Below are positions 42,923 through 51,675 of a DNA stretch of 64,000 nt, one piece after another. The stretch's first letter is position 1; the number at the start of each line of letters is the position of its first letter. The DNA is from Streptomyces sp. NBC_00285 (GTDB lineage: Bacteria > Actinomycetota > Actinomycetes > Streptomycetales > Streptomycetaceae). Location: positions 1,178,001 to 1,242,000 of the forward strand of contig NZ_CP108055.1 in NCBI RefSeq assembly GCF_036174265.1. The letters run 5' to 3'. The translations under genes were made by a program, and so were the position numbers. The notes under the pieces are model-generated. The model did no database searches. It saw nothing but the letters and a program-made list of their open reading frames with translations, and was not told the DNA's origin.

Positions 42923-43525
42923 TCACAAACCGTCACGCACCATCGCGGCGACGATCCGTACATGCCGGTCGGCCGCCGTGCCGGAGAACTCGCTCTCGTA
43001 GTTCAGGCCGTAGGGCCAGAAGTGCCCGCCGCCGGTGGACAGTTTGGCCGAGGAGCCGTCGAACTGCCGGACGAGCGCGGTGGCCCCCGCGCCGGTCCAG
43101 GTGCCGCTGCCGCCGAGGGAGGACCAGCCCGCGCTCGTGCCCACGCCGATGGTGTGGGCGGTCTCGTGCAGTGCGGTCCGCTCGGTCATGTAACTGCGGT
43201 TGCTGCCGAAGCGGATGGTCCCGTTGATGTTGCCGTCCGCGGTGGGCACGCTCGGGTCGTAGCGGACGGTGATGGACTTCCCCAGGTCGCTGAGGTTGTT
43301 GTAGCGGGCCACCGCGGCGTTCATGGCCGAGGTGATGAGCGTGTATGCCGACTGCTGGTCCGCCGTGGGGTTGCTCGCCCGTTGCAGGGTCCAGGTGATG
43401 GTCGCCGCGGCAACCTGTTCCTGCGGCGCGGGCGCGGACGGCGGGGCGGCCCGGGCGACGCCGGGACCGGCCAGGAGTACGGCGGCGAGGGCGGTGACGA
43501 CCACCGTGGTGCGTCGTGGGTTCAT
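42923..43525 (-). CDS. secreted HExxH zinc metalloprotease-like protein
   Basis: A 200-residue exported protein. A Sec signal peptide is clear (RRTTVVVTALAAVLLAGPGVARA, cleavage near residue 26). The mature domain contains HETAHTIGVGTSAGW near residue 125, an HExxH zinc site extended as HExxHxxGxG, which resembles metzincin-like folds but without an obvious third histidine in the usual place. Similar domains occur alone or joined to ricin-type carbohydrate-binding domains in Streptomyces, so a carbohydrate-linked substrate is possible. GAGGA lies eight bases before the ATG at 43525. A LacI-type operator (43581-43596) sits 56 bp upstream, suggesting control by sugar. Protease activity is inferred from the motif only. 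Confidence 0.82.
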   Translation of the reverse strand: MNPRRTTVVVTALAAVLLAGPGVARAAPPSAPAPQEQVAAATITWTLQRASNPTADQQSAYTLITSAMNAAVARYNNLSDLGKSITVRYDPSVPTADGNINGTIRFGSNRSYMTERTALHETAHTIGVGTSAGWSSLGGSGTWTGAGATALVRQFDGSSAKLSTGGGHFWPYGLNYESEFSGTAADRHVRIVAAMVRDGL

Positions 43526-43580
43526 GTAGGGGTCCTCTGTGGGGGGTGGATCCCGTGGGGGGGAAGTCTGGGACATGAAC

Positions 43581-43596
43581 TGGAAAGCGCTTTCGA
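43581..43596. promoter_or_regulatory. LacI-family type operator
   Basis: TGGAAAGCGCTTTCGA contains a perfect 12-bp palindrome, GAAAGCGCTTTC (43583-43594), with the central CG typical of LacI/GalR operators. It lies 56 bp upstream of the secreted HExxH gene start, within its promoter region. Confidence 0.65.
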
Positions 43597-43681
43597 GGTT
43601 TCCCGGATGTTAATGAGGTGTCTTGAGCATGTCAACGACTCCGGAACCCGGCGACCGCCGGTAGGCCTTCATCGCCCCGGT

Positions 43682-45010
43682 TCACCGCACGAGGCAGGGA
43701 CGCTTGGCGTCGAAGGTCCAGTCCTTGATCAGGTACTGCATCCCGGCGGCGTCGTCCCGTCCCGACGAGGCGACCTCCTGGTGCAGTTCCTGTGCCGCAC
43801 GTAGCCGGTCCATGTCCAGGCGGATGCCGAGACCGGGAGTGTCGGGGACGGCGACCTCGCCGCCGGTGATCCCGGGCGGCTCGACGGTGAGCCGTTCCGT
43901 GCCTTCCTGCCAGATCCAGTGGGTGTCGAGGGCGTTGTACTCCCCCGGCGCGGCGGCACCACAGTGCGCCATCATCGCCAGGGAGATGTCGAAGTGGTTG
44001 TTGGAGTGGCAGCCCCAGGTCAGCCCCATGGCATGGCACAGCTGCGCGACCCGGACCGACCCCTGCATGGTCCAGAAGTGCGGGTCGGCGAGCGGGATGG
44101 ACACCGACTGCAGGGCGAGCGCGTGGGTCAGCTGCCGCCAGTCCGTGGCGATCATGTTGGTCGCGGTGGGCAGGCCCGTGGCCCGGCGGAACTCGGCGAG
44201 GATCTCGCGACCTGAGTAACCGCCCTCCGCGCCGCACGGATCCTCCGCGTAGGCCAGCGTGCCGACGAGCGGGCGGCACAGTGCGACGGCCTCGCGCAGG
44301 GACCAGGCACCGTTCGGATCGAGGGTGATCCGGGCCTCGGGAAACCGCTCCTTGAGCGCGCGTACGGCCTTCACCTCCTCGGCGCCCGGCAGGACTCCGC
44401 CCTTCAGCTTGAAGTCCCGGAAGCCGTAGTGGTCGTAGGCGGTCTCGGCCTGCCGGACGATCGCCTCGGGGGTCAGCGCCTCCTCGCGCCGGACACGGTG
44501 CCACTCGACCTCCGCGTCCGGCTCACGGACATAGTCGAGGTCGGTGCGGTCGGGGTCGCCGACGTAGAAGAGGTAGCCGAGGACCCGTACGGCGTCACGC
44601 TGCCTGCCGTCGCCGAGCAGGGCGGCGACGGGGACGTCGAGGTGCTGTCCGAGCAGGTCGAGGAGCGCCGACTCGACGGCGGTGACCGCGTGCACGGTCG
44701 TCCGAAGGTCGAAGGTCTGGGCACCGCGGCCGCCCGAGTCGCGGTCCGCGAAGGTGTCGTTGACGGCGCGCAGGACGCGCTTGTAGTCGCCGACCCGCGC
44801 GCCGACGACGAGGGGCTCCGCATCGCGGAGGGTCCGAGTGATGGTCTCGCCGCCCGGCACCTCACCCAGGCCTGTACGCCCTTCCGAGTCCTCGAGGACG
44901 AGGACGTTCCGGGTGAAGTACGGGGCGTGGGCGCCGGAGAGGTTGAGGAGCATGGAGTCCCGGCCGGCAACCGGATGGACGGAGAACCTGGTGACGACGG
45001 GCTGGCTCAT
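43682..45010 (-). CDS. gudD: glucarate dehydratase
   Basis: A 442-residue enolase-superfamily enzyme that dehydrates D-glucarate (and often L-idarate) to 5-keto-4-deoxy-glucarate. Active-site pieces are visible: FKLKGG (the KxK base, about 208-213), DPNGAW (metal ligand Asp), EDPC, and [15 protein letters not shown] containing the catalytic histidine. The length equals that of known GudD proteins. The ATG at 45010 gives MSQPVVTRF; a further upstream extension to 45073 has no family support. It lies 99 bp downstream of a GntP-type permease in the same direction, forming a glucarate uptake and catabolism operon. Later steps (aldolase, regulator) are not in the window. Confidence 0.95.
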   Translation of the reverse strand: MSQPVVTRFSVHPVAGRDSMLLNLSGAHAPYFTRNVLVLEDSEGRTGLGEVPGGETITRTLRDAEPLVVGARVGDYKRVLRAVNDTFADRDSGGRGAQTFDLRTTVHAVTAVESALLDLLGQHLDVPVAALLGDGRQRDAVRVLGYLFYVGDPDRTDLDYVREPDAEVEWHRVRREEALTPEAIVRQAETAYDHYGFRDFKLKGGVLPGAEEVKAVRALKERFPEARITLDPNGAWSLREAVALCRPLVGTLAYAEDPCGAEGGYSGREILAEFRRATGLPTATNMIATDWRQLTHALALQSVSIPLADPHFWTMQGSVRVAQLCHAMGLTWGCHSNNHFDISLAMMAHCGAAAPGEYNALDTHWIWQEGTERLTVEPPGITGGEVAVPDTPGLGIRLDMDRLRAAQELHQEVASSGRDDAAGMQYLIKDWTFDAKRPCLVR

Positions 45011-45109
45011 GACGGGCGGTACCGCTCTCGTGAGATCCGACAGGACGGAGGGGAGGCTGCGCAATGGGGGCACCGGTGGTCGGGGGCTGGGGGCAGGGCG
45101 CTCCGGTGG

Positions 45110-46447
45110 TCAGACCTTGAGGACGTCCAGGGCCTGTTCGAGGATCAGTACACCGCCGAGGCCGAGGATCGCCAGCACCGTCGTATACGTGGTGCGGGCT
45201 TTGATCGCGTCGATGACGGACAGGTTGAAGTACTCCTTGAACATCCAGAAGCCCGGGTCGTTGACGTGCGAGAAGGCGATCGACCCGCAGGAGACGGCGA
45301 GCACCATGACCTCGGCGTGGACCCCGCTGCCCGCCAGGAGCGGCAGCGCCACTCCGGAGGCGGTGACCACGGCGACGGTCGCGGAACCGAGGGCCACGCG
45401 GAGGATGGCCGCGATCAGCCAGGCCAGGATGATCGGCGAGATGGACCAGCCGTCGGTCGCGTCCTTGATGTAGTCCGAGATCCCGCCCTCGACGAGGACG
45501 TTCTTGAAGGCGCCGCCCGCTCCGATGACCAGCAGGATCATGGCCATCGCCTGGGCGGCCTCCCTGCACGAGGTGCTGACCTCGGAGAGGCTGCGCCCCA
45601 TCCTCGGCCCGAACGCCCATATGGCGACGAGCAGGGTGAGCAGCAGGGCGATCGGCGCGGACCCGATGAAGGCGACGAAGTGCAGCCAGGGACCGTCCCC
45701 CGAGGCGGCCAGGTCGGTCACCGCGGCACCGGCGATCAGCACGACGGGCAGGAGGGCCACCGCCAGCGCCCACGCCATGCCCGGCATCTCCTCCTCCTCG
45801 AAGACCCGTTCGCTGACGAGTCCCTTGGGGATCTCGGGGTTCATGCGCCGGATGAACGGCAGGCGCGGCCACGTCAGGGCGATGAACGCGCCGACCGGAA
45901 CCGCGATGAACAGCCCGTAGAACAGGGTCAGTCCGACGGACGCGTGGAAGGTGGCGGCCACGGCCGTGGGGCCCGGGTGGGGCGGCAGGAAGCTGTGCAT
46001 GGTGGACAGCGCGATCGACATCGGCAGCCCCACCCAGAGCACGTTGACCCGGGTGACCCGGACCAGGGTGAAGGCGACCGGGACGATGATGACGAAGGCG
46101 ACCTCGTAGAACATGGTCACGCCGATGAGCATCGCGGACAGCACCATGGCGACCTGCACCCAGCGCGGACCGCACACGTCGAGGAGCTTGCCGGCGATCC
46201 GTTGGGCCGCGCCGGAGTCCCCCATCACCCGGCCGACCATGGCGCCGAGCCCGATGGTGAGCATCGTGTCGCCGATCTGGTCTCCGATGCCCTCGGAGAG
46301 GACGTCCGGGATCTCTTCCAGACCTATGCCCTGCACCAGGGCCACACCCACGGCGACCAGCAGAAGAGCAACGAAGCCGTTCAGTCTCAGCTTCGTCATC
46401 AGAAGGAGCAGGACGAGGACGCTGATTCCGACCACGACGAGCGGCAT
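45110..46447 (-). CDS. GntP family permease (glucarate/gluconate uptake)
   Basis: A 445-residue membrane transporter with about 12-13 hydrophobic helices. Family signatures include GLGAMVGRVMGDSGAAQRIA, MHSFLPPHPGPTAVA and FSHVNDPGFWMFKEYFN, all typical of the GntP gluconate:H+ symporter family. Placed immediately before glucarate dehydratase on the same strand, it most likely imports glucarate or a related aldarate. AAAGGAGA lies ten bases before the ATG at 46447. A perfect 18-bp palindrome sits 52 bp upstream, close to a TTGACT box on the minus strand, a likely operator for the operon. Confidence 0.94.
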   Translation of the reverse strand: MPLVVVGISVLVLLLLMTKLRLNGFVALLLVAVGVALVQGIGLEEIPDVLSEGIGDQIGDTMLTIGLGAMVGRVMGDSGAAQRIAGKLLDVCGPRWVQVAMVLSAMLIGVTMFYEVAFVIIVPVAFTLVRVTRVNVLWVGLPMSIALSTMHSFLPPHPGPTAVAATFHASVGLTLFYGLFIAVPVGAFIALTWPRLPFIRRMNPEIPKGLVSERVFEEEEMPGMAWALAVALLPVVLIAGAAVTDLAASGDGPWLHFVAFIGSAPIALLLTLLVAIWAFGPRMGRSLSEVSTSCREAAQAMAMILLVIGAGGAFKNVLVEGGISDYIKDATDGWSISPIILAWLIAAILRVALGSATVAVVTASGVALPLLAGSGVHAEVMVLAVSCGSIAFSHVNDPGFWMFKEYFNLSVIDAIKARTTYTTVLAILGLGGVLILEQALDVLKV

Positions 46448-46498
46448 GTGTCAGTTCTCCTTTGAACTGGCAGTGCGGTGAGGTGTGTCGAGCGGGTG

Positions 46499-46516
46499 CT
46501 CCGTGACGTCACGGAG
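46499..46516. promoter_or_regulatory. operator palindrome of glucarate operon
   Basis: CTCCGTGACGTCACGGAG, a perfect 18-bp inverted repeat, 52 bp upstream of the permease start. On the minus strand TTGACT overlaps its upstream edge, so a bound protein would cover a promoter. A second GACGTC core lies at 46547-46552. No regulator gene is adjacent. Confidence 0.65.
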
Positions 46517-46896
46517 TCAACCTGCTGAACGCAATCCCCATACAAAGACGTCATCTACATATGAGGACGGAGGTTAGATCGATGGATCGGCGAGGGTCAA
46601 TGGGTGTGCACGAATCGCCTCGCGATCAACCCATGCCGTTGCGCTCCGGCGCCCCCGTCGCGCCCGAGATGACGTCGGAAGTTCGTGCCGTCGGGTGGCA
46701 CTCGAACCGCTCACCCGCAGCGCCGCGATCCGCGCGCCACTCATCGACACGGGCCATCGAGACAGCGTCCCGGACGCAGGGGGACACAGCGGGACCGCCG
46801 AAAATGAGCACTGAATCCATCACCGCAACAAGGGAGTTGAGGCACACAAGCGCCAGGCGCCCCACCGGACAACCGCCTCCGCTCAACCGAACACCC
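46517..46896. other. divergent intergenic region, no gene
   Basis: 380 bp between the glucarate operon control site and the promoter of the MFS gene. Open frames are present on both strands but without codon bias, ribosome sites or known motifs. Apart from the GACGTC core at 46547-46552, I see no clear element. Confidence 0.5.
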
Positions 46897-46925
46897 TTGC
46901 CGCCAACCGAGCGCCCACCTACGCT
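46897..46925 (+). promoter_or_regulatory. promoter of MFS gene, leaderless
   Basis: TTGCCG (46897-46902), a 17-bp spacer and TACGCT (46920-46925). Six bases separate the -10 from the GTG start at 46932, so the transcript should begin at the start codon; no ribosome site is present, which agrees. Confidence 0.6.
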
Positions 46926-46931
46926 GACTTT

Positions 46932-48209
46932 GTGCCGCAGATAAACAAAGCCCGAACGCACAGTGCCGTGCCGGGAAAGCGCAGCGAGCTCACCCGGCTC
47001 CGCATCGCCCTCACCGTCTTCTTCGCCATGGACGGATTCATCTTCGCCGGGTGGGTCGTCCGCATCCCCGCGATCAAGGAACAGACCGGCGCTTCCGCCA
47101 GCGCCCTCGGTCTCGCCCTTCTCGGCGTCTCGGCCGGTGCCGTGATCACCATGATGCTCACGGGACGCCTGTGCCGCCGCTACGGCACCCACCGGGTCAC
47201 CGTCGCCTGCGCCGTCCTGCTCTCCCTCAGCGTCGCGCTGCCGCCGCTCACGCACTCCGCGATGGCGCTGGGCGCAGTACTGCTGGTCTTCGGTGCGGCG
47301 TACGGCAGCCTCAACGTCGCGTTCAACAGTGCCGCGGTTGATCTCGTGGGCGCCCTGCGGCGACCCATCATGCCCAGTTTCCATGCCGCGTTCAGCCTCG
47401 GCGGCATGATCGGCGCCGGGCTCGGCGGGCTGGTCGCCGGAGGCCTCTCCCCCACCCGGCATCTGCTCGGCCTCACCGTGATCGGCCTGCTCGTCACGAC
47501 CGTCGCGGGCCGGACCCTGCTGCGCATCCAGCCACTGGCCCCCGCACAGCACACGCCTCCCGCCCAGGCTCCACGCCCCTCGCAGGACGCACCCCGGCTC
47601 CACCCCGCACCCGCCTCGGAGCACACACTTCGGCAGCAACCCGCGCCCCGCCGCCCGGACACCCGCACCCGGGGTCTCGTCATCACCTTCGGCCTGATCG
47701 CCCTGTGCACGGCCTACGGCGAGGGCGCCCTGGCCGACTGGAGCGCACTGCACCTGGAGCACGACCTGGACGCCACACCCGGCATCGCTGCGGCCGGTTA
47801 CTCCTGCTTCGCGCTCGCCATGACGATCGGCCGGCTGACCGGCACGAAACTGCTCGAACGACTCGGCCAGACCCGCACGCTGGTGGGCGGCGGCACCACC
47901 GCCGCGCTCGGCATGCTGCTCGGCGCTCTCGCCCCGTCCCTCTGGGCGGCACTCCTCGGCTTCATGATCACCGGACTCGGCCTCGCCAATCTCTTCCCCG
48001 TCGCCGTCGAACGCGCGGGCAGGCTGGCCGGACCCGACGGGGTCGCCGTCGCCTCCACCCTCGGCTACGGAGGCATGCTCCTCGGCCCGCCGGCGATCGG
48101 TTTCATGGCCGACTGGTTCTCGCTCCCCGCCGCCCTCACCAGCGTCGCGGTACTCGCGGCCGCCGCCGCGGCCATCGCTCTGCTGACCCGACGCTCGACA
48201 GCGGGCTGA
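46932..48209 (+). CDS. MFS transporter
   Basis: A 425-residue major facilitator with 12 hydrophobic helices. The first half (about 25-195) and second half (about 250-420) are separated by a long hydrophilic Pro/Gln/His-rich loop. The loop after helix 2 has GRLCRRYGTHRV, a variant of the MFS signature. PSFHAAFSLGGMIGAGLGGL and GYSCFALAMTIGRLTGTKLL resemble fucose/YbjJ-like permeases. Substrate unknown. GTG at 46932 is used because a promoter ends six bases before it. A long frame on the minus strand across the same DNA is a shadow of this gene's codon pattern. Confidence 0.9.
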   Translation: MPQINKARTHSAVPGKRSELTRLRIALTVFFAMDGFIFAGWVVRIPAIKEQTGASASALGLALLGVSAGAVITMMLTGRLCRRYGTHRVTVACAVLLSLSVALPPLTHSAMALGAVLLVFGAAYGSLNVAFNSAAVDLVGALRRPIMPSFHAAFSLGGMIGAGLGGLVAGGLSPTRHLLGLTVIGLLVTTVAGRTLLRIQPLAPAQHTPPAQAPRPSQDAPRLHPAPASEHTLRQQPAPRRPDTRTRGLVITFGLIALCTAYGEGALADWSALHLEHDLDATPGIAAAGYSCFALAMTIGRLTGTKLLERLGQTRTLVGGGTTAALGMLLGALAPSLWAALLGFMITGLGLANLFPVAVERAGRLAGPDGVAVASTLGYGGMLLGPPAIGFMADWFSLPAALTSVAVLAAAAAAIALLTRRSTAG

Positions 48210-48308
48210 CGCCGGCCGATCACCGGCCAGCCCGGGGACGAGCCACGTGAGCGGACGGGCCGGACGGAGCCGGTCCCGGCGCACCGGGCAGCACGAGGCC
48301 CCGCCCGA

Positions 48309-48665
48309 TCACTCGGGGTGGGCCACCGCTTCCTTCTGCAACTGCACGGCCGCCAGCAGGCTCAGCTTCGGCTCCGCCTCGCGAAGTGCCCGTACCGCCG
48401 CGACCGACGTGATGTCGCCCGTGAAGCCGACCTCGGCCAGCCGGGAGCGGACCCAGCGGGCGCGCAGCTGGGTCTCGGTGGCGGCGGCGGTGGACTCGAC
48501 AAGCGCGACGGCACGTTCCAGCCCCGGGCGCTCCTCCGGCGAGGCCTCCGTCAGCGCCTGCCGCAGGGCCGCTCCGACCACGTCCGCGTCCCGGACGAGC
48601 AGCACGAAGTTGTGCTTCTTATTCAGTCCCGTGATTCTCGACATGCGGGTCATCGTGACGGTCAT
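48309..48665 (-). CDS. hypothetical protein
   Basis: A 118-residue protein I do not recognise. It is mainly helical, with Ala-, Glu- and Arg-rich segments (RPGLERAVALVESTAAATETQLRARW) and an N-terminal KKHNFVLLVRDADVVG that looks like a strand-turn-helix. No signal peptide, membrane segment or cysteine. The start could be ATG at 48665 or ATG at 48644 (MSRITGLNK); neither has a strong ribosome site. It follows the MFS gene convergently and lies upstream of a terminator belonging to the DJ-1-like gene, so it is transcribed alone. Confidence 0.55.
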   Translation of the reverse strand: MTVTMTRMSRITGLNKKHNFVLLVRDADVVGAALRQALTEASPEERPGLERAVALVESTAAATETQLRARWVRSRLAEVGFTGDITSVAAVRALREAEPKLSLLAAVQLQKEAVAHPE

Positions 48666-48752
48666 GTCCCGTGCCCGACAAGCGACTTGAGCAGCATCAG
48701 AGACTCGGTGCCCGACGCTCGGTCAGGAGACCGGCCGACGTCGGCGGTCCGT

Positions 48753-48792
48753 GGAGAGGCGGGCCGGCCACACCGGGACGGCCCGCCTCTCC
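48753..48792 (-). terminator. terminator of DJ-1/PfpI-like gene
   Basis: A perfect 14-bp stem, GGAGAGGCGGGCCG (48753-48766) and CGGCCCGCCTCTCC (48779-48792), with a 12-nt loop, beginning 6 bp after the stop of the minus-strand gene ending at 48799. Confidence 0.75.
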
Positions 48793-48798
48793 TCCGGC

Positions 48799-49494
48799 TC
48801 AGCCCAGCTTCTTGAGCAGTTCGACGGCGAGCGGGGCGGAGGACGCCGGGTTCTGTCCGGTCACCAGGTTGCCGTCGACGATCACGTGGGGAGCCCACGG
48901 CTCGGCCTCGTCGACCTGCACACCGGCCTCGGTGAGCCGGTCCTGGAGCAGCCACTTGGCCTTGTCGGCGAAGCCCGCCTGAGTCTCCTCGGCGTTGGTG
49001 AAGGCGGCCACGCGGCGCCCAGCGAACGCGTTGGTCCCGTCGGCGCCGGTGGCGGCGAGCAGTGCGGCCGGGGCGTGGCAGACGACGCCGAGGGGCCTGC
49101 CGCTCGCCAGGGCGCGGGTGAGCAGCCTGCCGGAGTCGGCGTCGACCGCGAGGTCCTCCATCGGTCCGTGGCCGCCGGGGTAGAAGACGGCCGCGTAGTC
49201 GTCGAGGTTCACGTCCTCCAGCCGCAGGGGCTGCTGGAGTTCGGCGGCGGCTGCGAGCACCCCGGCGATGCGGTCGGCGTTCTCCTGCCCGCCGTTGAGC
49301 TCGGCCGCGAGGCTGCCCTTGTCCACGGTGGGCACGACTCCGCCCGGGGTGGCCACGACGATCTCGTGTCCCGCGGCCTTGAAGGCCTCGTAGGGGGCGA
49401 CGGCCTCCTCGGCCCAGAAGCCGGTGGGGTGCTGGGTGCCGTCGGCCAGGGTCCAGTGGTCGGCACCGGTCATCACAAAGAGGATCTTCGACAT
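48799..49494 (-). CDS. DJ-1/PfpI family protein (type 1 glutamine amidotransferase-like)
   Basis: A 231-residue cytoplasmic protein of the DJ-1/ThiJ/PfpI superfamily. The nucleophile elbow GVVCHAPAA gives Cys139 and His140, and Glu29 or Glu30 in GFWAEEAV is the conserved acid. FYPGGHGPMEDL is the family oxyanion region. Close relatives are chaperone or glyoxalase III-like enzymes that detoxify methylglyoxal; function here is inferred. The ATG at 49494 gives MSKILFVMTGADHW, the normal family start. It is divergent from a LysR gene with 50 bp between, so that regulator probably controls it. A strong terminator follows. Confidence 0.93.
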   Translation of the reverse strand: MSKILFVMTGADHWTLADGTQHPTGFWAEEAVAPYEAFKAAGHEIVVATPGGVVPTVDKGSLAAELNGGQENADRIAGVLAAAAELQQPLRLEDVNLDDYAAVFYPGGHGPMEDLAVDADSGRLLTRALASGRPLGVVCHAPAALLAATGADGTNAFAGRRVAAFTNAEETQAGFADKAKWLLQDRLTEAGVQVDEAEPWAPHVIVDGNLVTGQNPASSAPLAVELLKKLG

Positions 49495-49531
49495 GGTGAA
49501 ACCGTAGTCCCGCCCCGCCATAGAAATCCAA

Positions 49532-49537
49532 TAGGCT
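49532..49537 (+). promoter_or_regulatory. -10 box of LysR gene
   Basis: TAGGCT seven bases before the LysR start at 49545, with no ribosome site between them, consistent with a leaderless transcript. No convincing -35 box is visible. The 50-bp gap must hold both divergent promoters and the LysR site. Confidence 0.4.
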
Positions 49538-49544
49538 CACGCAT

Positions 49545-50489
49545 ATGAGGGATAGGAACACCAATGGCTCCGAGGTGCCGGGGCAGAGCGTGGCCGCCCC
49601 ACTGGACCTGAACCTGCTGCGGACGTTCCTGACGGTGTACCGCACCGGCTCCTTCACCGCCGCTGCCCGCCTCCTCGGTCTGTCCCAGCCCACGGTCACC
49701 ACCCAGATCCGCACTCTGGAAAGGCAGTTGGCCCGCGAGCTGTTCGAGCGCCAGGCACGCGGGGTGTCCCCGGCGCCGTACGCGGACGAGCTCGCCGCCC
49801 GGATCGTGCAGCCACTGGACTCCCTCGCGGCGGTCGCCGGGTCCGCCGGGACCGCGGACGACGCCCCGGCCGAGCCGGTGCATCTGGCCGGCCCGGCCGA
49901 GCTGCTGTCCCGCTGCGTGCTGCCCGGTCTGGCTCCCCTGGTGGACAGAGGTGTACGGCTGCGCATCACGCCGGGTCTGACCGAACCGCTCCTGGAGGAT
50001 CTGCGCGCGGGCCGCCACGACCTGGTGATCGCCACGTTCCGGCCGCGCGGCCGGACCCTCACGGCCCTGCCCCTGAGCGACGAGGAGTTCGTGCTGGTCG
50101 CCTCCCCCGCCCAGGCGGAACGGCTCGGCAGGCCCGAACACCTGACGGCCGCGCTGAACGGCGTTCCCCTGGTCGCCTACGCCGAGGACCTGCCCATCGT
50201 GCGCCGCTACTGGCGGCACGTCTTCGGCAGACGTCTGGTACGGCAGCCCGCGGTGACCATGCCTGACCTGAACGCGGTGAAGGCCGCGGTCGTCGGCGGC
50301 GCCGGATTCACCGTGCTCCCCCGCTATCTGTGCGCGGAGGAACTGGCCTCGGGCACGCTGACCCTGCTCCACGACCCCGACGACCCGCCCGTCAACACGA
50401 GTTTCCTGGCCCAGCGGCCCGGCACCTCGGGCAACCCGCACGTGGCGCTGGTCCGCGACCACCTGTTTCAGGCCGCTCGCGACTGGTGA
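49545..50489 (+). CDS. LysR family transcriptional regulator
   Basis: A 314-residue LysR regulator. The winged helix is at about 20-80 (LNLLRTFLTVYRTGSFTAAARLLGLSQPTVTTQIR; ERQLARELFERQ). The effector domain follows, about 110-310 (VLPRYLCAEELASG). It is divergent from the DJ-1-like gene, the usual layout for a LysR activator and its target, so it probably responds to an electrophile or oxidant; that role is inference. The ATG at 49545 follows a -10 box closely. Confidence 0.93.
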   Translation: MRDRNTNGSEVPGQSVAAPLDLNLLRTFLTVYRTGSFTAAARLLGLSQPTVTTQIRTLERQLARELFERQARGVSPAPYADELAARIVQPLDSLAAVAGSAGTADDAPAEPVHLAGPAELLSRCVLPGLAPLVDRGVRLRITPGLTEPLLEDLRAGRHDLVIATFRPRGRTLTALPLSDEEFVLVASPAQAERLGRPEHLTAALNGVPLVAYAEDLPIVRRYWRHVFGRRLVRQPAVTMPDLNAVKAAVVGGAGFTVLPRYLCAEELASGTLTLLHDPDDPPVNTSFLAQRPGTSGNPHVALVRDHLFQAARDW

Positions 50490-50516
50490 CCCGACGGAGT
50501 CGGGCACACTCGCCTC

Positions 50517-51254
50517 ATGGAGACAGCCGAGTTCATCGAGATCCTGGACCGGGAAGGCGTGTTGCTGGCGTCCGCCGCCGAGCAGGCCGGTACCGACGCC
50601 AAGGTGCCGACCTGTCCGGACTGGCAGGTGCGGGACCTGCTGCGGCACACCGGGGCGGTGCATCGCTGGGCGACGGCGTTCGTCGCCGAGGAGCACACCG
50701 CCTTTCGCCCCCTCGGCGACGAACCCGCTCTGGACGGCGCGGAGTTGCTGGCCTGGTTCCGCACCGGTCACCGCAGCCTGGTCGACACGCTCGGTTCAGC
50801 CGCGCCCGACGTGCGGTGCTGGCACTTCCTGCCCGCGCCGTCGCCGCTCGCGTTCTGGGCCCGGCGGCAGGCGCACGAGACCGCCGTGCACCGCTTCGAC
50901 GCGGAGGCGGCGCGGGGCGGCACCGCACCGGAGGAAACCGGCCGGGACTTCGCGGCCGACGGCATCGACGAGTTGCTGCGCGGCTTCCACGCCCGCACCA
51001 AGAGCCAGGTCCGCAGCCCCGAGCCCCGGGTTCTGCGGGTGCGGGCGACCGACGCGGACGGTGCGGTGTGGACCGTACGGCTGACCGAGGAGCCGCCCGC
51101 GGCGGAGTACGGCGATGCGGGGGACGCCGACTGCGAGGTGTCCGGGCCCGCCGCGCGGTTGTATCCGGCACTGTGGAACCGGCTGCCGTTCCCTCAGGTG
51201 ACCGGGGACGCGTCGGTCGCCGAACTGTGGCGGGAGAAGTCCGCCGTGGGCTAG
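50517..51254 (+). CDS. mycothiol-dependent maleylpyruvate isomerase family protein (DinB-type)
   Basis: A 245-residue protein of the DinB/maleylpyruvate isomerase superfamily. The N-terminal helical bundle shows VPTCPDWQVRDLLRHTGAVHRWA, in which His43 is the expected metal ligand, and ARRQAHETAVHRFDAE, which carries the other two histidines. These three histidines bind a divalent metal and mycothiol adds as thiol cofactor in characterised members. The C-terminal domain (about 165-245) is the SCP2-like part. Many paralogues occur in Streptomyces and their substrates are mostly unknown. It begins 27 bp after the LysR stop and could share its message. Its stop overlaps the convergent MarR gene by four bases. 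Confidence 0.88.
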   Translation: METAEFIEILDREGVLLASAAEQAGTDAKVPTCPDWQVRDLLRHTGAVHRWATAFVAEEHTAFRPLGDEPALDGAELLAWFRTGHRSLVDTLGSAAPDVRCWHFLPAPSPLAFWARRQAHETAVHRFDAEAARGGTAPEETGRDFAADGIDELLRGFHARTKSQVRSPEPRVLRVRATDADGAVWTVRLTEEPPAAEYGDAGDADCEVSGPAARLYPALWNRLPFPQVTGDASVAELWREKSAVG

Positions 51255-51631
51255 GACGGTTCCAACATCCTTGTGAGGACCGCGCGTTGCAACGGCAGGG
51301 CGTCGCCGTGCAGCGTGCGGCCCTTCGACGTGAGTGACACCCGGACACCCCGCCGGTCCTCCGCGCACATCCCGCGCTCGACGAGTCCGTCCTTCTCCAG
51401 GCGGGCGATCAGCCGGGACAGCGCACTCTGACTCAGGTGAACCCGCTCGGAGATCTCCTGGACGCGGTAGGCGCAGCCGTCGTGGGCAAGGACGTCCAGC
51501 ACCTCGAAGTCGCTTGCGCACAGGCCGTGTTGGTTCAGAGCGCGGTCCAGTTCGCACTGCGTGCGCGCGTGCAGCGCCAGGATGTCCCGCCACTGCTCCG
51601 CGAGCGCCTGCTCGGGCTTCTTCGCCACCAT
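51251..51631 (-). CDS. MarR family transcriptional regulator
   Basis: A 126-residue MarR-type repressor. The winged helix is clear: LCASDFEVLDVLAHDG, VQEISERVHLSQSALSRLIARLEKDGLVER, then the wing EDRRGVRVSLTSKGR. Divergent from a DHA2-type MFS exporter with an 86-bp gap holding two inverted repeats, so it most likely represses that exporter and itself and is released by the exporter's drug-like substrate. I use ATG at 51631 (MVAKKPEQ); a GTG at 51640 is a possible alternative. Its stop overlaps the stop of the convergent DinB-type gene. Confidence 0.93.
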   Translation of the reverse strand: MVAKKPEQALAEQWRDILALHARTQCELDRALNQHGLCASDFEVLDVLAHDGCAYRVQEISERVHLSQSALSRLIARLEKDGLVERGMCAEDRRGVRVSLTSKGRTLHGDALPLQRAVLTRMLEPS

Positions 51632-51675
51632 GCGCGGCACCGTAGCAGAGAAGGTGGGTCATTGCAGCGGCATTA

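Noticed and set aside
44429..46465. A 678-codon plus-strand frame across the glucarate operon
   Set aside because: Antisense to well-conserved glucarate dehydratase and GntP sequences; Asp/Gly/Arg-rich with no fold.
46626..48284. A 552-codon minus-strand frame across the MFS gene
   Set aside because: Gly/Glu/Arg-rich shadow; the plus strand shows 12 membrane helices and a promoter.
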